Assembly: GCA_030411725.1 (NCBI GenBank)
Contig: MU839831.1
Span: 868,001-932,000 of the forward strand
Direction of reading: 5' to 3'
Length of the DNA stretch: 64,000 bases
DNA from: Echria macrotheca
Lineage: Eukaryota; Ascomycota; Sordariomycetes; Sordariales; Schizotheciaceae
Each line of letters begins with the position of its first letter. Position 1 is the first letter of the stretch. This document shows positions 31,455 to 43,825 of this stretch, piece after piece. The notes beneath the pieces were generated by a model. The model was not told the DNA's origin, made no database searches, and was given only the letters and a program-made list of their open reading frames with translations. Both the position numbers and the translations under genes were made by a program.

Positions 31455-33808
31455 CTAACCTCTCCGCTCATTGCTACCCGATCCAAAATCCGGCTCGGTA
31501 ACAAGTTTCTTCTCCTTGCGCACCTTGATGACGAACTCGGACATGATCTGGATGTGATCGGCAGGAAAGTGATAATTCGGGAAACCCGGGACACGCTTGA
31601 GATGTTGCTCGTCCGGAGGACCCAGCAATTCAACTACCTCCAACGTGTTGGTCGAGTACCAAATGTAATCAATGACCTCGGCGAATCCGGGGACGTAATT
31701 GGTAAACCGCAGCTCATCGGGCGTCCCGTCGAGATGGACATATGACGATCGCAGGTTGAAGGGATGCTCAACTCCGTCCCGAGTAAAACTTCCGTACTGG
31801 TGATCGCCAAAGTCGGGATGAGACGGCGCCACTCGGCCCATAGACAAGAGCTCATAGACACTACTGTCGGGCGTCGAGTTGTAGTCGCCGCAGACGAGAA
31901 GCGGAATCTCGGTGTTGCTTCGGTACTCCTGCGACGGCCCTGGCTCGGGCAGGTCCAACGGTTCTTGGCCTTCCTCCAGCGCTGAGATGGGCACCTGGAT
32001 CATCCTCTTCTCTTTGACCGCCGGCCACCTCACGTACTTCTCTGCAAGTCTGGTTACGTTCTCCATCAGGATGGCTGTCTGAACGAGCTTGACATCGGCG
32101 AGTGTGGGTTCCCAGGCCAAGTGTGTGTTGGCCACGATAACGCGGGCTCCTGTCTGGCGACTCTCAAAGAAGCAGACAATGCCGATATTGTCCTTGGGCA
32201 TCACGCGGTTGTAGATATCGTGGTGATTCTTCATGTCGGGCCGATTGATGGCGGTATAAGAGTAGTCAACAAGCTGCTTGTCGAGTAGGATCCATTTGCT
32301 GTTCTTGTAAAAGATGGCACATCCATCCACAGCCTTGGCGTCCTTCTCGGACATGGTCTTCGCCTTGGGTCGCGGCCAGTGGACGCCCTTGTAGTCAGCC
32401 TGCGCAAGCTCGGGGCTGAAGACGTCGCGGAACACATCGGTGGCAATCTCCTGCAGACACAATATGTCGGCATCGCGTTCGCGGAGCTCTTGCAGGATTT
32501 TTTCCTTGCGATACTCCCAGGAGAGTGCGCCGCTGGGCGTGTAGCCGTAGAGCGATGCCGTGGCGAACTTGTCACAGAGAATATTCCAAGTGAGGACCTT
32601 GATCCGCTCCAGGCTCGGCGAGACATCCTCTTGAACCACAATGGATTTTCTCGGCGCCGGAGGCATGGGGACTGGCTACAGTTAGTGAATGGCACATTGA
32701 CATGGTCTGCGATCTTACCTGGTGCTTGCTCGCGAAGCATATTCACTAAGCTCTTCGTCCCGCGTTCCATGATTTCCTCCTTCAGCTTGGGATTCAAAGG
32801 ATTGCCCTCAATGCCGAGCATCTCAAGGTGGTGCAAGGAGCCGACTTCGTAGGGAAGGTCTCGGATCTGGTTGTCAAAGAGCAGCAGCTGTTTGAGGCCT
32901 GTGCACATGCCGATCTCTGGCGGAAGTTCTGAAATCATGTTGTTCGAAGCCTCGAGGACCGTCAGGTTGCGAAGCTTTCCGATTTCTGCAGGCAGGTAGC
33001 TGAGCTTATTGGATGCGATGTACAGCTCCTTCAAAAAGTCGTATCTGAAGAGCGGTGGCGACAGCACGCGAAGGCCTTGGCCGCTCATGTCGAGGTTGTA
33101 CCAGTCTTGCCTTCGGTTCGCCTTCTCCAAGCTCCAAGGTCTTCTTCTATCCTCCTCGCCATCGGCCGACGGCGCGGAGCCGCCCGGAGTCAATGTCGCC
33201 CCACCGATACCTCGATTCTCGGGCGCCTTCATCCTAGCGAAATGGTGAGGTTGATGTTGCTCCGTCATGATAATGTGCGCCTTTTCCGCCTCTTTACGCA
33301 GCTTCAACTGTTCCGCCCAGTGCTCGTTGACCGCCTGGGCCTGGCCCCCTCTCGTCTGGGTTGCGTGTCCGTTGGGCAGGTTGGCTCCCGAGAAAGGGCT
33401 CGCGTTCGACATGACGCCGCTGGAGAAGGTCGACGGTCCCATCAGTCCCGCACCGGCTCCATGGCCCGTATGGTCGGGCTGCATGGACCCGTGGTGCTGG
33501 CCATGCGGCTGGTGAGGATGGCCGCCCTGCTGTTGGTAATTGTACAGCATCGGGCCCATGCCCTGCTGGCGCCCCGGCGCGCCATTGAGACGGGAGTTGT
33601 GCGCCTGTTGGTGGCCTTGGCCGTACATGCCGCGGGAAGGATTGCCCTTGGGGGTGGGGGCTGGGGATTTGGAAGCCGCAGGTTGCTCAGGCGCAAAGCG
33701 ACCGAGCAGCGTATTCAGGAGATGTGCGCTCGTCGCTGAAGTGCCGGGGTTGAAGGCGGATGGGAGCTGGTTCGCAAAGGATTGCAGCAGATTGTGACCA
33801 TCTGCCAT
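31455..33808 (-). CDS. ccr4: Ccr4 mRNA deadenylase (CCR4-NOT complex)
   Basis: Exons 33808-32719 and 32671-31455 (donor GTAAGA, acceptor CCAG); 768 aa. The N-terminus is Gln/His/Gly-rich (MADGHNLLQSFANQ...). Leucine-rich repeats at about 240-335 (LKELYIASNKLSYLPAEIGKL, LKQLLLFDNQIRDLPYEVG) form the dock to the NOT complex. The endonuclease/exonuclease/phosphatase domain starts after the intron: VLTWNILCDKFA, ILCLQEI with catalytic Glu438, LVCGDYNSTPDS, and FPADHIQIMSEF with the catalytic Asp-His near the C-terminus. This LRR plus EEP order is specific to Ccr4 and it is catalytically complete. It shortens poly(A) tails in cytoplasmic mRNA decay. The intron falls between the LRR and nuclease modules (QAP/VPMPPAPRK). 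Confidence 0.97.
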
Positions 33809-36800
33809 CGAGCGGGGGGTCGCGTCGGCGAAGCTGGTCAGGAACCGAGCGCGCGTGACTCGTCGAGCGGAGGTTTAAGCAGAGCAGCTTGGGTGAAGGA
33901 GAGGAATTGGGAATCGTCTTGGGAAGAGGCAAGGATCTCATGGAACTTCGCAAAACCTTGGTCGGGCATGGAGGAGATGCGATGGGTTGTTGGAGAGAAA
34001 GCGTGACCCGAGGGCCATTCAAGGTCGAGGGGAGCAAAACGCGAGGCGCGCCTGATCGGGCGAGGAGTGGAGACTCGCAAACGGCTATGAATTGGGATGA
34101 AAAGCTGGGTTTTCGAGACAACGACGCCGCTGCGAGAAGCGGGCACGGCGCGGCGGTAGTCGGGGGGAATCGATGTTCGATGAAGGCTTTTCTATGTCGT
34201 TTTCTGGATGCAAAACTGGCGGGAGAAACAGGTTAGCTGTGCGTCAGGAACAAGATGCAGTAGCAAGCACAGGAGGCCGAGGTGTGTGGACACAGGTGTG
34301 TGGACGCCGTTGCAATGGCCACGGCTCGACGTGGTCGGGATGTGGGTGGTGGTGGTCGGCCAGGGACAGGGACAAAGAGCAGCACCCAGCTGGGCTCGGT
34401 CGGGTCGCACGCAGAGGACGGCTCACCTCGGTAATGAATGTGGAATCCCGGCTGGCAATGTTGGAAGGCTGGAAAATGGATATTCAAGTGAATAATACAG
34501 TTTGCGAGGCCAGCGGCGCCAATGAGTCGATGTGTCCAACGTCGTCCTGTTGTGGCCCGCTTCGGAGCGGGTGCAGAGATAGCAGCCATCACAGCCAGCT
34601 TACCTAATGTAGCCACATGTAGCCACGCCTGCACGTGATCTCAGCCTTGCAGCCCCTGGCCGGCTGGACTCAGCAGCTCAGCAGCTGCATTGTTTCAGCG
34701 CTGACCCTCTCCTGGTTCAAGAGTGGGAAGTCGTTCTGATCACGAGACACCAGAGCAAAAGGGCACGCACGAGGCTGTGATGGGTTTTTGTTGTTGCTTG
34801 TTTCTGAACATGTCGTCCGATTAAGCTCTGCTTGGTCGTTTGCCTTCTTTACACCAGCGCCCGCCACAAATCTTGTCAATTTTGCGATTGTATGTACGGA
34901 ATACATAGGCAGTTTCACCAGAACATCGCATTTTCGCATGCATCGTCGACAGCTCAGATTTGCAGAGCCGCCGATGTCAACACAGCTGTTTGGGCTGATA
35001 TGTCTGGATCAGGCAAGTAGTCTTTCCCTCCATTGAGCCTTAAGTACTCCCTATACAAGACGGATTATGGAGGATTGTGCATGGACGGTTCAAAGCAACC
35101 AATTTTGCTACGTAGGATCAACTAGTTCAACGACGGACGGACCCTCTTCAACAGCACCACAGCTCATTTCCCAATGGAAGTGATAGGACAGACTGATCAG
35201 ATGGAACGCAAAGAGAGAGCCCAAAGTCCGAGCTGGCCATTTTATCATCGCGCCCCCAAGCTACATACAGCGACTGCGTAAGCATCCATCCCGAGTCGGC
35301 AGAGGAGCTCCATTTTTGTTGTCCCGACGCATGAACCGCCAAAGTAGCCGACACCCCTCCACTGCGCTGGCAACTCGCCGGCCACCACCCAACCTCCATG
35401 ACGTCTGAGAGCCACGAGAGCCAAGCCAAGCCGGCAGCTCAACCGCGATTCAACCCCCTCTGATGGTCAGGCGGGAAAAAGCAAGCAACAGCTGGTAGCC
35501 CGGTGTCGTCGCGCAACGGCTAGTAGGCGGGCGGCTGGCTGGTGGCGGGTCGGTGACATGCAGAGAGAACGACCCACAGATGGGATGCGATGCGCCAACA
35601 ACCAGAGGCATTTAGACGGCCCGTCAGTGCCATGCGTCGAACGTGCCACTCGACCCTCCCTCTCGTCTCAAAATAGCCCCTGGGGACGGCGTGTGCAACC
35701 CACGAGCAAACCGGTGTGTCAAGCAGTTCGCTGGTGTTTTTGGTCCGCCGTCCCAGACTGGCAGTCGGCTTGAGAGAAAGGACAGGTAGGTAGCAGCGAC
35801 GTAGCAGCTGGTTCGCCGTTAGTCTTCTGCACTCGCCATGACCTCCGCCGCGCAGCGCGCCAATGAGCGTGCCGGCTACCCTCCACAACCACAGCTGGAT
35901 GTAGGAGGAGGTCCCGAAACTCCAGCTTTCCGGACTCAATCTGGGGAACACAGCCAATCCGGGCGGGCGACGCAAATGCGGGGAACTGGACAGAGAAGCT
36001 GGCTTCTCCATTTCTGTGCGGTCCCCACCCCCGTTTGAGCGGAAGGTGAGGCAGGTTGGCAGGCTGCGCGCAAACAGGCCAGACACAAGCAGGACTAGAC
36101 CGTCATGGGGCCGTGGAATCAACAGGTCGGCCAATTCGGAAATATATGGGAGCACGTCTATATGTAATTCTAGTCCGGGCCGGCTCCCACAAACCTGATG
36201 TGCTGCCATCGAGATATCTCCCTCCGTGACCTCCCATTGCCCTCCTCCTCCTCAGCCTTCCCGTCTGCAATCTTCCGTCTTGGCCACCACAGCGCACCAC
36301 GCCCAGGACGCACCCCTCTCGAGTCGGATTACGATCCTGAGATCTGGCAGATTTTGGACTACCGAAGGCTGCTCGGGTGCGCCACCAACACAGCCGTTCT
36401 CGCGACAGTCCCACGAGATGCAAAGGCCAGCTCGTGTCACAGGCACGCCGCGCGCAGTCATCGAGGAGTGATACGACCAGCTTTCTCAGGAGCCGAGACG
36501 CATAGTCCCGGAGGCGCGGAGCTCGACATCTCGACAGAATCGCAAACCGGGATCGGCGCCACCCTTGGTCACTGTGGCTTCTTGTGAAAGCCCAAGTCAT
36601 CGCATCAGACGGCATCTTCCCTGCGCGTCGGCGGCCGGCCAAGGATCGACTCATCTATCTCGAGCGCTGGCCCCGAGCAGCGACAGCGGCCTTGGGACCC
36701 GGAGGCGGAAGGAGCCCAACCTCGAGGGATACACAGCAGGACAGCAGGGCCCCGAAACAGACCCAGGCCTTCCAGGCTTCCACGGATTCTAGAAATCGTC

Positions 36801-37253
36801 TGCGACAGGCCGGTGAGCCCGTGAACCCGTCGATCGCCCCGACCCGGCCGTTTTGCTGGCTGATTGCGATTGCAACGACGCACACGTACACACGGCGCAC
36901 ACGCGGAGACGTCGACGGAATTCTGCCGCCTCTTTTCCAGATGAATGGGGAAGGTCTTGCTTGTCTGGGGAGCACGACCAACGGGGCGAGCGCGACGACG
37001 CAGGCGGTAAATTGCCATTTTTTCCTGTGTGGGAGGGGGCCACGAAGAGGCCGGGCTGTGGGTTAGCGAGCCGCAGCGTACCTGCCTGGTAGGGGGCGCC
37101 ACCGAGGGTGGGTAAGTGTGGTCGGTTCCGCGGGTGTTCGCAGCTGTTTCTGCAGCGCAGGCCACGGAACGCACAGCGCGCAGCAGCTCAGCGGGGCAGC
37201 AGCAGCAGCAGTCCCACCCCCTGTCATCCAACGTCGAAAAAGTTTCGGTCATA
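33809..37253. other. 3.4-kb divergent gene-free region
   Basis: It lies between ccr4 (-) and the methyltransferase gene (+). It is GC-rich, with many overlapping open frames on both strands (for example 35520-36209 minus, 36605-37252 minus, 36584-37066 plus), none of which gives a recognisable protein. It presumably carries both promoters and long leaders. A donor-like GGTAAGTG at 37112 suggests a leader intron upstream of the methyltransferase start. Confidence 0.5.
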
Positions 37254-38959
37254 ATGGAGTTCCTCTCGGGCTACGCCGCCGCCAGAGCCCCTTTATCCGC
37301 CTACACCGTCGAGCCTCTGCAGCAGTCCCAACGCCCCAACCGGCCAACCCGCTCCAATTCGACATCGGGCACCGCATCCAAGAAGCGCCCGCGCATCCCC
37401 GGCCACGGCCACGTCCGCACGTCGAGCGCCAGCACCACCAGCAGCTCACGGACCGAGACGCCCTCGTCACCGCACACGTTTGCCTGGCTCCACGCGCAAC
37501 AGCAAGCCCTCGACGGCAGCGATCTCAATAAAGCCGCGGGGCGCACCGCACCGTCGGGCTCGTCGTCGGCCGCCGAGCCTCCTCTGCCCGTCGCACGACG
37601 CGACCAGCAGCGGGACCGGATGCCTGCTTCTGCCCGCTACTACCAGAACAAGCAGCTCCCGGCCACGCCGCGTCTCGACACACACGAAGCCGCGTCCAAG
37701 TTTCTCTCGAGCGGCAGCGCCTCGGAGCCGGTCTCCGCCCGGACGCCCGCATCCGCCACGTCGACCCTCACACCGACCGGCACCCTGACGAGCCTTGGGT
37801 CTGGTCAGGGCCGAGCGCCCCAACATGCCGCCATGTTCCCCGAACTCGCGGGCAACTCCAAGGTGTTTACTACATTTCCACGGGCCGAGAGCATATCAAG
37901 CATATCTGGGGCCACGACGGTGAGCAGCCGCACGATGCTCTCGAGCGAGCAGCAATCGAGCGCCGATCTTGCCGCCCAGCAGCTCCGGCCTTTTGTGCTG
38001 CGGAATGGCCGGACTTTCATCTCGGACCCTTCGCTGCCATATCCCCTACCGGTGGATCTCGAGGAGTTGCACAGACAAAGCCTGCGGACGCTGCTTATGA
38101 TGCAGCTGTTTGGCGGCCCGATATGTTCTCCCGAGTTTGCCGACAAACCACCGAGACGCGTGCTCGAAATCGGCTGCGGGTCGGGCTTTTGGAGCATGAT
38201 GTGCTTCCGGTATTATGAGAGACAAGGTCTACACGCCAATATATCTTTTACGGGGCTGGACATCGCCCCTGTGGCCCCCGGTGCTAGCGGTCCGTCGGCG
38301 ATGAACGGGCGCAAACCGGGGGACCGGTCCTCTTCTGGCTCTTCTACGGCAGATGGGCCGCCAGACGAGGGCATGAGGTGGAAATTTGTACAACACGACC
38401 TGCGGAAGACGCCGCTGCCATTCCAGGACGAAGAGTTTGATCTCGTCATGGTCAAAGATATGTCGCTGGCGACAACGACGGCCATGCAGCAACCACTGGT
38501 GGACGAATATATACGGATTCTCGCCCCCGGCGGCACCATCGAGATGTGGGAGAGCGATCATACGCTGCGCATGCTGCGGCCGCATGTCCCCGAGACAGCA
38601 AACCCTGGCGCTGCTGCTGTGGTGGATGAGGACAGCGAGCTTAGCAGTAGTGAGGACGAACACAAGGATGCGACGACGGTGGGATCATATACCATGACGG
38701 CCAACACGCCCCTCAGCGCGCCGCTTAACAATTACTTGGTGGAATACAACGGATGGCTGTCTAAAGCGCTCGAGAGGCTATCACTCACCCCGGTTCCCTG
38801 CACGCTAATCGGGCCGCTGCTGGTACAAGAGGCTGAGACCCTGACGGCGGTGGGGAACCGGCGGCTCGCGGTGCCTCTGTCGGAAGTACGGTGGGAGCGC
38901 GAGGGCGTGGGCGGCGTGGTGACCAAAGACGGGAAGAGCTACATTGAGACGAAAGGGCG

Positions 38960-38991
<32 letters not shown>

Positions 38992-39248
38992 GCAAGGAGA
39001 CGGCGGCGCCGGTGGGCACGGCGCTGGAACCCGCGGCGGCGGCGCTGCGGAGGACGGCGCTGCTGACGGTGGTGCAGATGATCCAGAGCATGGAGCATAT
39101 CTTGAGAGATGTGAGCGGCAAGAGCCAGGACGAGTGGGACGGGTGGTTGGGGAAGGCGATGAGCAATCTGGTCAAGGAGAATGGGACCAGTTGGGGCGAG
39201 TGTTTGGAGGTTGGGGCTTGGTGGGCACGGAAGAGGGGTGGTGGTTAA
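37254..39248 (+). CDS. SAM-dependent methyltransferase with long disordered N-terminus
   Basis: Single exon, 664 aa from MEFLSGYAAARAPLSAYTVE; the frame is open further upstream but has no earlier ATG in good context. Residues 1-270 are Ser/Thr/Pro-rich and probably disordered. The class I methyltransferase core follows: VLEIGCGSGFW motif I (304-312), FTGLDIAP, WKFVQHDLRKTPLPFQDEEFDLVMVKDMS (motifs II-III region), and LAPGGTIEMWESDH. The substrate is unknown. A run of nine Ala (38967-38988) and further Ala/Gly stretches interrupt the C-terminal third. No signal peptide. It is convergent with the LYR-motif gene. The fold is sure; the role is not. Confidence 0.88.
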
Positions 39249-39811
39249 AATTGATGGATGACTTTTGTTTATGTGTGTTGTGTGTACATATCTGGAACTT
39301 TTTTCAAAGGGCTTCTATTGGTATTTACACTCCTCCGACTCCTCCCTCGACTCCCTCGACTCCCTCGACTCCCTCGACTTCCTCGACAAACCCCGGCTAT
39401 TTATACACCGTCATACCTCTTCCGCAATGTGCGATACCGCTTTAGGTAGTACCTATATTTGCGAGAGGTCGATAGGTGGTTAGCAGTTGGACTTTTTTTT
39501 TCTTCTTCCTCGGCGTCCTAGGGACTGGGTCCCGAGGATTGGAATTTGGAATTTTGAAGGGGGAAGGTGGGGAGGGGGAGAGGGGGGGGAGGGGGAGGTT
39601 GGTTTCTGGGTGGAAAGAAGGGAGGCGCAAATTCATAGATTGGAGGATGGGATGGGATGGGGGAAAGGAAATATGGGGTGTAGATATGTAGATGGGTGGG
39701 GTAGATAGGGGGTATTTGGACACTTTTTTTTCATCGGACTTTTTCCCATGTTGTGTGGTGTGTAAGGTAGTGGGTAGGGAAGGTGTAATTGTGATGCTCC
39801 TCCCTCTCCCT
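39249..39811. other. Convergent 3' spacer, methyltransferase / LYR-motif gene
   Basis: A 563-bp spacer containing the minisatellite and G-rich runs on the plus strand. No further gene. Confidence 0.55.
39342..39386. repeat. 9-bp minisatellite, five copies
   Basis: Five head-to-tail copies of CTCCCTCGA (the fifth has T for C at the third base), 94 bp downstream of the methyltransferase stop codon, in its presumed 3' UTR. Confidence 0.95.
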
Positions 39812-40407
39812 CTATGACTTGGACCCCATAGAGGAAAAAAAAGGAAGAAGGAAGCAGATTGGGAGGAGATTGTTGGGGTGAACGTACAATGCTTCAATCT
39901 CTACATCACCACCAGACGGAAGAATCAGTATTGTTAGTAAAAGATGGGGGAGGATAAGAGGAGGAGGAAAAGGGGGAAAGAGGGAAAGGGGGGAAGGGGG
40001 GAAGGGGAGGGAAGGATACCTTTGCGAACGAATTCCGCACGCGCAATTCCCTGGCGGATTTGGGCTTCGTCGCGTAGGGATGCGTTGGACATGAAGGCTT
40101 TGTGGAGGCGGGGGCGGAAGTAGCTTGGGCCGAGGGGGTAGTCTTTTCCTAGGGTTAGGAGTTCTGTTGTTTTTGTTATTCTTAGTTCTTCTGGCTGTTG
40201 GTTGTTGTTTGTTGCGTTTGGCGGTGAAGATGGAGAGGGAGGGAGGCAGGCGACGGGAGAGGGTTGGTGATGAAGAGGGAGTCAGGCGTGTATTTCATAT
40301 TGATTGGGAAGGGAATTGGGACTGGGGGTGGTGGAGGAGGATGACGGACCTTTGTAGATGGCTATTACCTGCCTTCTTAGTTCTGGGTTTGGTGGTGGTA
40401 GTGACAT
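39812..40407 (-). CDS. LYR-motif protein, ETFRF1/LYRM5 type
   Basis: Three short exons, 40407-40350, 40163-40020 and 39900-39812; 96 aa. Spliced product: MSLPPPNPELRRQVIAIYK | ELLTLGKDYPLGPSYFRPRL...KAF...AQIRQGIARAEFVRK | EIEALY..., a close match to the Complex1_LYR proteins that in animals (ETFRF1/LYRM5) remove FAD from mitochondrial electron-transfer flavoprotein. The LYR triad is IYK here, and the downstream Phe and RAEFV block are kept. The introns use GTCCGT...CAG and GTATCC...TAG. The C-terminus is uncertain: after EIEALY the frame continues 23 unfamiliar codons to a stop, where relatives continue with a basic YLKKYR-like tail. A GTACGT donor at the EIEAL codons could lead to another exon that I could not find. 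Confidence 0.8.
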
Positions 40408-42832
40408 TTTTGTGTTTTGTGTAATTTGTTGAAGGTACAGTACCACTGGGCAGTGGTGACCTGTGACGTTGGTTGACCCTCGGATGGGGTGGATGAATAT
40501 CGTTGGAATTGTTTGATAGGTCCCGAAATAATGGTATATTCTCGGTTCGACCTATGAACTTACTTTCCAGAAACAGTCTCGAAACGATGGTATGAGGTGA
40601 GGTCTTCGGTGTAGGGTCAGATGTGGTGATGAAATGCATGGTGGTTGTTCACCCCTTGCAGCTGCTCCGCTCGTCGCTTATCTAATCGGAGCCCGGAAAG
40701 ATCTTGGCTTTGCTCCAACTCGTGACGTCCTCAACCCTCTTCGAACTCATTCTCTGAGGTATTTTCATTCTTCGACAAGGTTGGTAAGACGGGAAGTGAG
40801 ATTGCAACTTTGCTAGCTACCAAGGCATCTCTATACCGAGTTAACTGTAACTCTACTTTGTTTTACTTGGCAAACGATCTCGTCTCCGTCGACCACTCTC
40901 GCCCAAGCGACTTCATCCACCAAGGTGAACACAACCGGCACCGCCACAGATGTGCCACAGGCATACCCCTCCTCGGCAGTCAAAAGACAATCGGTAGTCA
41001 AAAGACACACCGGCTTGGATACCCCGGAAGCTGGTGCTGAGGTCGCAGTCCGATGGCTCACACGTGAGGGTGTGTGGAGCTCTGGATTCTCAAGGGTGAC
41101 ATGATGAATATGCCGCCGATCATTGCGTGCTACTCTACTCTGACCGCAGACCTCTCTGCATTCGTCTATCGATGGCCAAGGCTTGTTTTAATTTGTTTCG
41201 CAGACCCTGCCGTCAAGCGGTCAGGCGTCAACGGCCTCGATGCCACGGCGGCACGTCGCCCACCGCATCCAACCACGGGTGGGCTGTTCTCATGCGGATA
41301 GAGTCGACCTCAAAAAAACCCCGCACTTGACATCTTTCCCCTCCAGAACCTCAGTCCGAATGGAGACATCGACAGTTCGAATGAGGAAATGAGCGACACA
41401 CAACTGTCTGCTCGTTGGCTCGGGTGCCCCTCCGAGCCTCCGACCAGCCGATAAGAAAAAGCTGGTCACGATGTTGTAACGGCAGTCGACCGACAAAGCT
41501 GCGGGATGACTGGTGTGAGTGAGATGCCCACACACACCCTCACATCCTCATGCTCCCCCGATCCCCCGCACCGCAATGCGACTCTCTCAGTGGTCGCGCA
41601 CATGTCGACGACCAGAGAGAGCTAAGCATTTGGTATCGCGGCACTAGCGGTAAAGATGGTCGATCTTGCTGTCGGCATTTCAACTTCCCCCGGCCGATCT
41701 CGATTGGTTGGATTCTGTGTGGGCGCAATTTACATCCTCGAATGGCGACTGCATCTGCTCTTCAACTGCTCCCTGCGATGACCTGCGCGTCGTGTCGGAA
41801 CGGGCAACCCGGCCTGTTGTCCGACAAAAGTTCAAGCTTCCTTCTGAGACATCAGAAACACCAGAAATCGGTGGAGCACACGCCAAGTTTTGCCCAGCGT
41901 GAGTGGACTTGGCCGTTTCGTTTGAAGGCTCTCACCCGCGGGGTCTGTCTGTCATGATGCTGCAGTGAGACTAAAGCTGGCTGATCAGTGGGTTTTATTC
42001 ACTTCTCCTCTTTCAGGCTCTGGTATACTTAAGTACCATGCACATGTGAAAGCCTAGATACCCAAGAAGACGACGTATCAACAGTTTGTGACAAAGCAAA
42101 ACAGGGTCGGTCCAGAACAACTAGATAGGCCGCCAGATGCCGAGGACAGCTGCCTGCTTTGGAAAACAGAGGGAAAAAAACAACGGGTACGGATATCCCA
42201 TCCTGGCCTATAACGAGAACCGTTTAATTCCCGTGACAAGTGTTACAATCAGCGCCAGACATCGACTCATTCACCCGTACCAATCAGGAAAGTCTTGGGT
42301 CCAAGGTGAGCCGTGTTTTTTTCTCTCTGATCCCACAGCTCGCCCCATGCTTAGCTTCTTGTTCATTCCTTATTCACAATTGGCCCGTGAGGGATTCCCG
42401 CGGCCTATGAGCTTGTTGGACCCGTGTAACATTGGTGCGGGGGCTTCCGGCGTTGCCCACAGGCGGGATGGCTGGCCAGGCCATGTTCGGGGAGGGATCA
42501 AGTGGCTCCGGCCCTGATGAGGCTCAACATGGGCAGGTTCTGCATGAATAACCCCGGCATGCTCGGAAAGTTGTTTGTGAGAGGTTTACACGGCGGCATA
42601 TGCCGTTGGATGTGTTTGCCTCCCGTGCCGTTTTCTCTTCCTGGCGGCCTCTCACCGCCCTTCTGGTCTGTGGCGAATGGGATGGGGTCCGGCTCGATAT
42701 TCCCACTGCATCGAAACATGCATGGCATGTGGCGGTTGTGGCACCGGGACCAAAAAAGAGTCTAAACGTTTATGTAGATCTCCGCCATGTACAGGTGTCT
42801 AGGTATCTTGGGAGTCGGACGGTAACAGGATC
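40408..42832. other. 2.4-kb gene-free region
   Basis: It lies upstream of the LYR-motif gene and downstream of the hotdog thioesterase; both are on the minus strand. Small open frames on both strands (for example 41550-41957 plus) have no recognisable product. Nothing else seen. Confidence 0.5.
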
Positions 42833-43825
42833 TCAGGTAGTGCTCTTTGCGCCGCCCATATCTTCCACAGCATCGGGTCGGTCCCATGTCTCCTTCTCTA
42901 GAGCCTCCACCTCCCGGATGAGCTCCCAGATGCGCGTCCTGGCCTTGAGCGTTACCTCTTCTTGCATGCTGTACGTTTTGCTAAAAAGGTCCACCATGAA
43001 GTCGGGCATGCTCGTCTTCTTGGCCGCCCGGTAGTCATAAATGACAATATCCTCCTCGAGTTTGGCGGCGATCCGCTGGTGCTGATGCGAGAGGACGATA
43101 CAGTCCAGCATAAAAGCACTCGGCGCTGGATCACCCTCGGGCCTGACACGCAGCTTGTGGTAGACAGATATTTTATCAGGATAGACCATGGGCTAGCGGA
43201 CGGGTCAGTTCAAGAGACATCGTGAGGCCAGCGGAGACATACAAACTTGAAGTCGGCCTTCAGACTCCGCATGATCAAGCCGATGGACTTTGGCGACATG
43301 AGCTCCCTCCACTGCTCCCGGTGAGCCGGATCGACGTGGACCGCAAAGTTGGTGATCCAATTGACCCGTGCCGACTCGGCATACCGGTAATAGTTGACAT
43401 TATTTACATGGCCCTAGCACAGCATGTTGGTTGAAACTCGGCGGAAAAGTGGCTGCTAGACTTACAAAGCTGTCCATCTCTCCCCAGGCAATCTTTTGGC
43501 TGTCGAGTCCACGTCGGCCGCCGGTCAGAAACCCGTCACTCCCGGCCAGCAGTTCCCGCCATTCGACGGCTACGGCGCGCATCACCTCGGCGGCCCGGGA
43601 TACCTGCTGGGTGTTGCACCCGAAGGTGATGCACTTCCCGACGCGGGCCCGGAGCTCGGCGATCCACCGGGTCGGCGGAGGCGGCGGAACTGATTGCCCA
43701 TCTGCCCCGCTACTCCTCCGAATGGTTGATACGGAAAAGGGCCTCGTCGGGGGACGACACGCCCGGATGGCGTCCGGCAGGCGCAAGGTGAGGATGGGCC
43801 GGGAAAGGGGCTGATGAGGCGGCAT
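42833..43825 (-). CDS. Hotdog-fold thioesterase-like protein (4HBT family), probably mitochondrial
   Basis: Exons 43825-43466, 43413-43243 and 43192-42833; 296 aa. All three exons are whole-codon length (120, 57 and 119 codons plus stop). The N-terminus (about 40 aa, many Arg, Ser and Pro, no acids until residue 41) looks like a mitochondrial presequence. The core includes GEMDSF/GHVNNVNYYRYAESARV (from about 115) and FAVHVDPAHREQWRELMSPKSIGL, the hotdog signature of acyl-CoA thioesterase/thioesterase-like proteins, followed by LKADFKF/PMVYPDKISVYHKLRV and a long helical C-terminal extension ending WDRPDAVEDMGGAKSTT. Similar proteins occur across filamentous fungi; the substrate is not known to me. 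Divergent from acrB. Confidence 0.9.

Noticed and set aside
35520..37252. Two long minus-strand frames (35520-36209 and 36605-37252)
   Set aside because: Arg/Ser/Gly-rich chance translations in a GC-rich spacer, with no conserved block and no plausible introns joining them.
41550..41957. Plus-strand frame in the spacer upstream of the LYR-motif gene
   Set aside because: Two overlapping frames are open, neither shows a domain, and there is no start context or splice signal supporting a gene.
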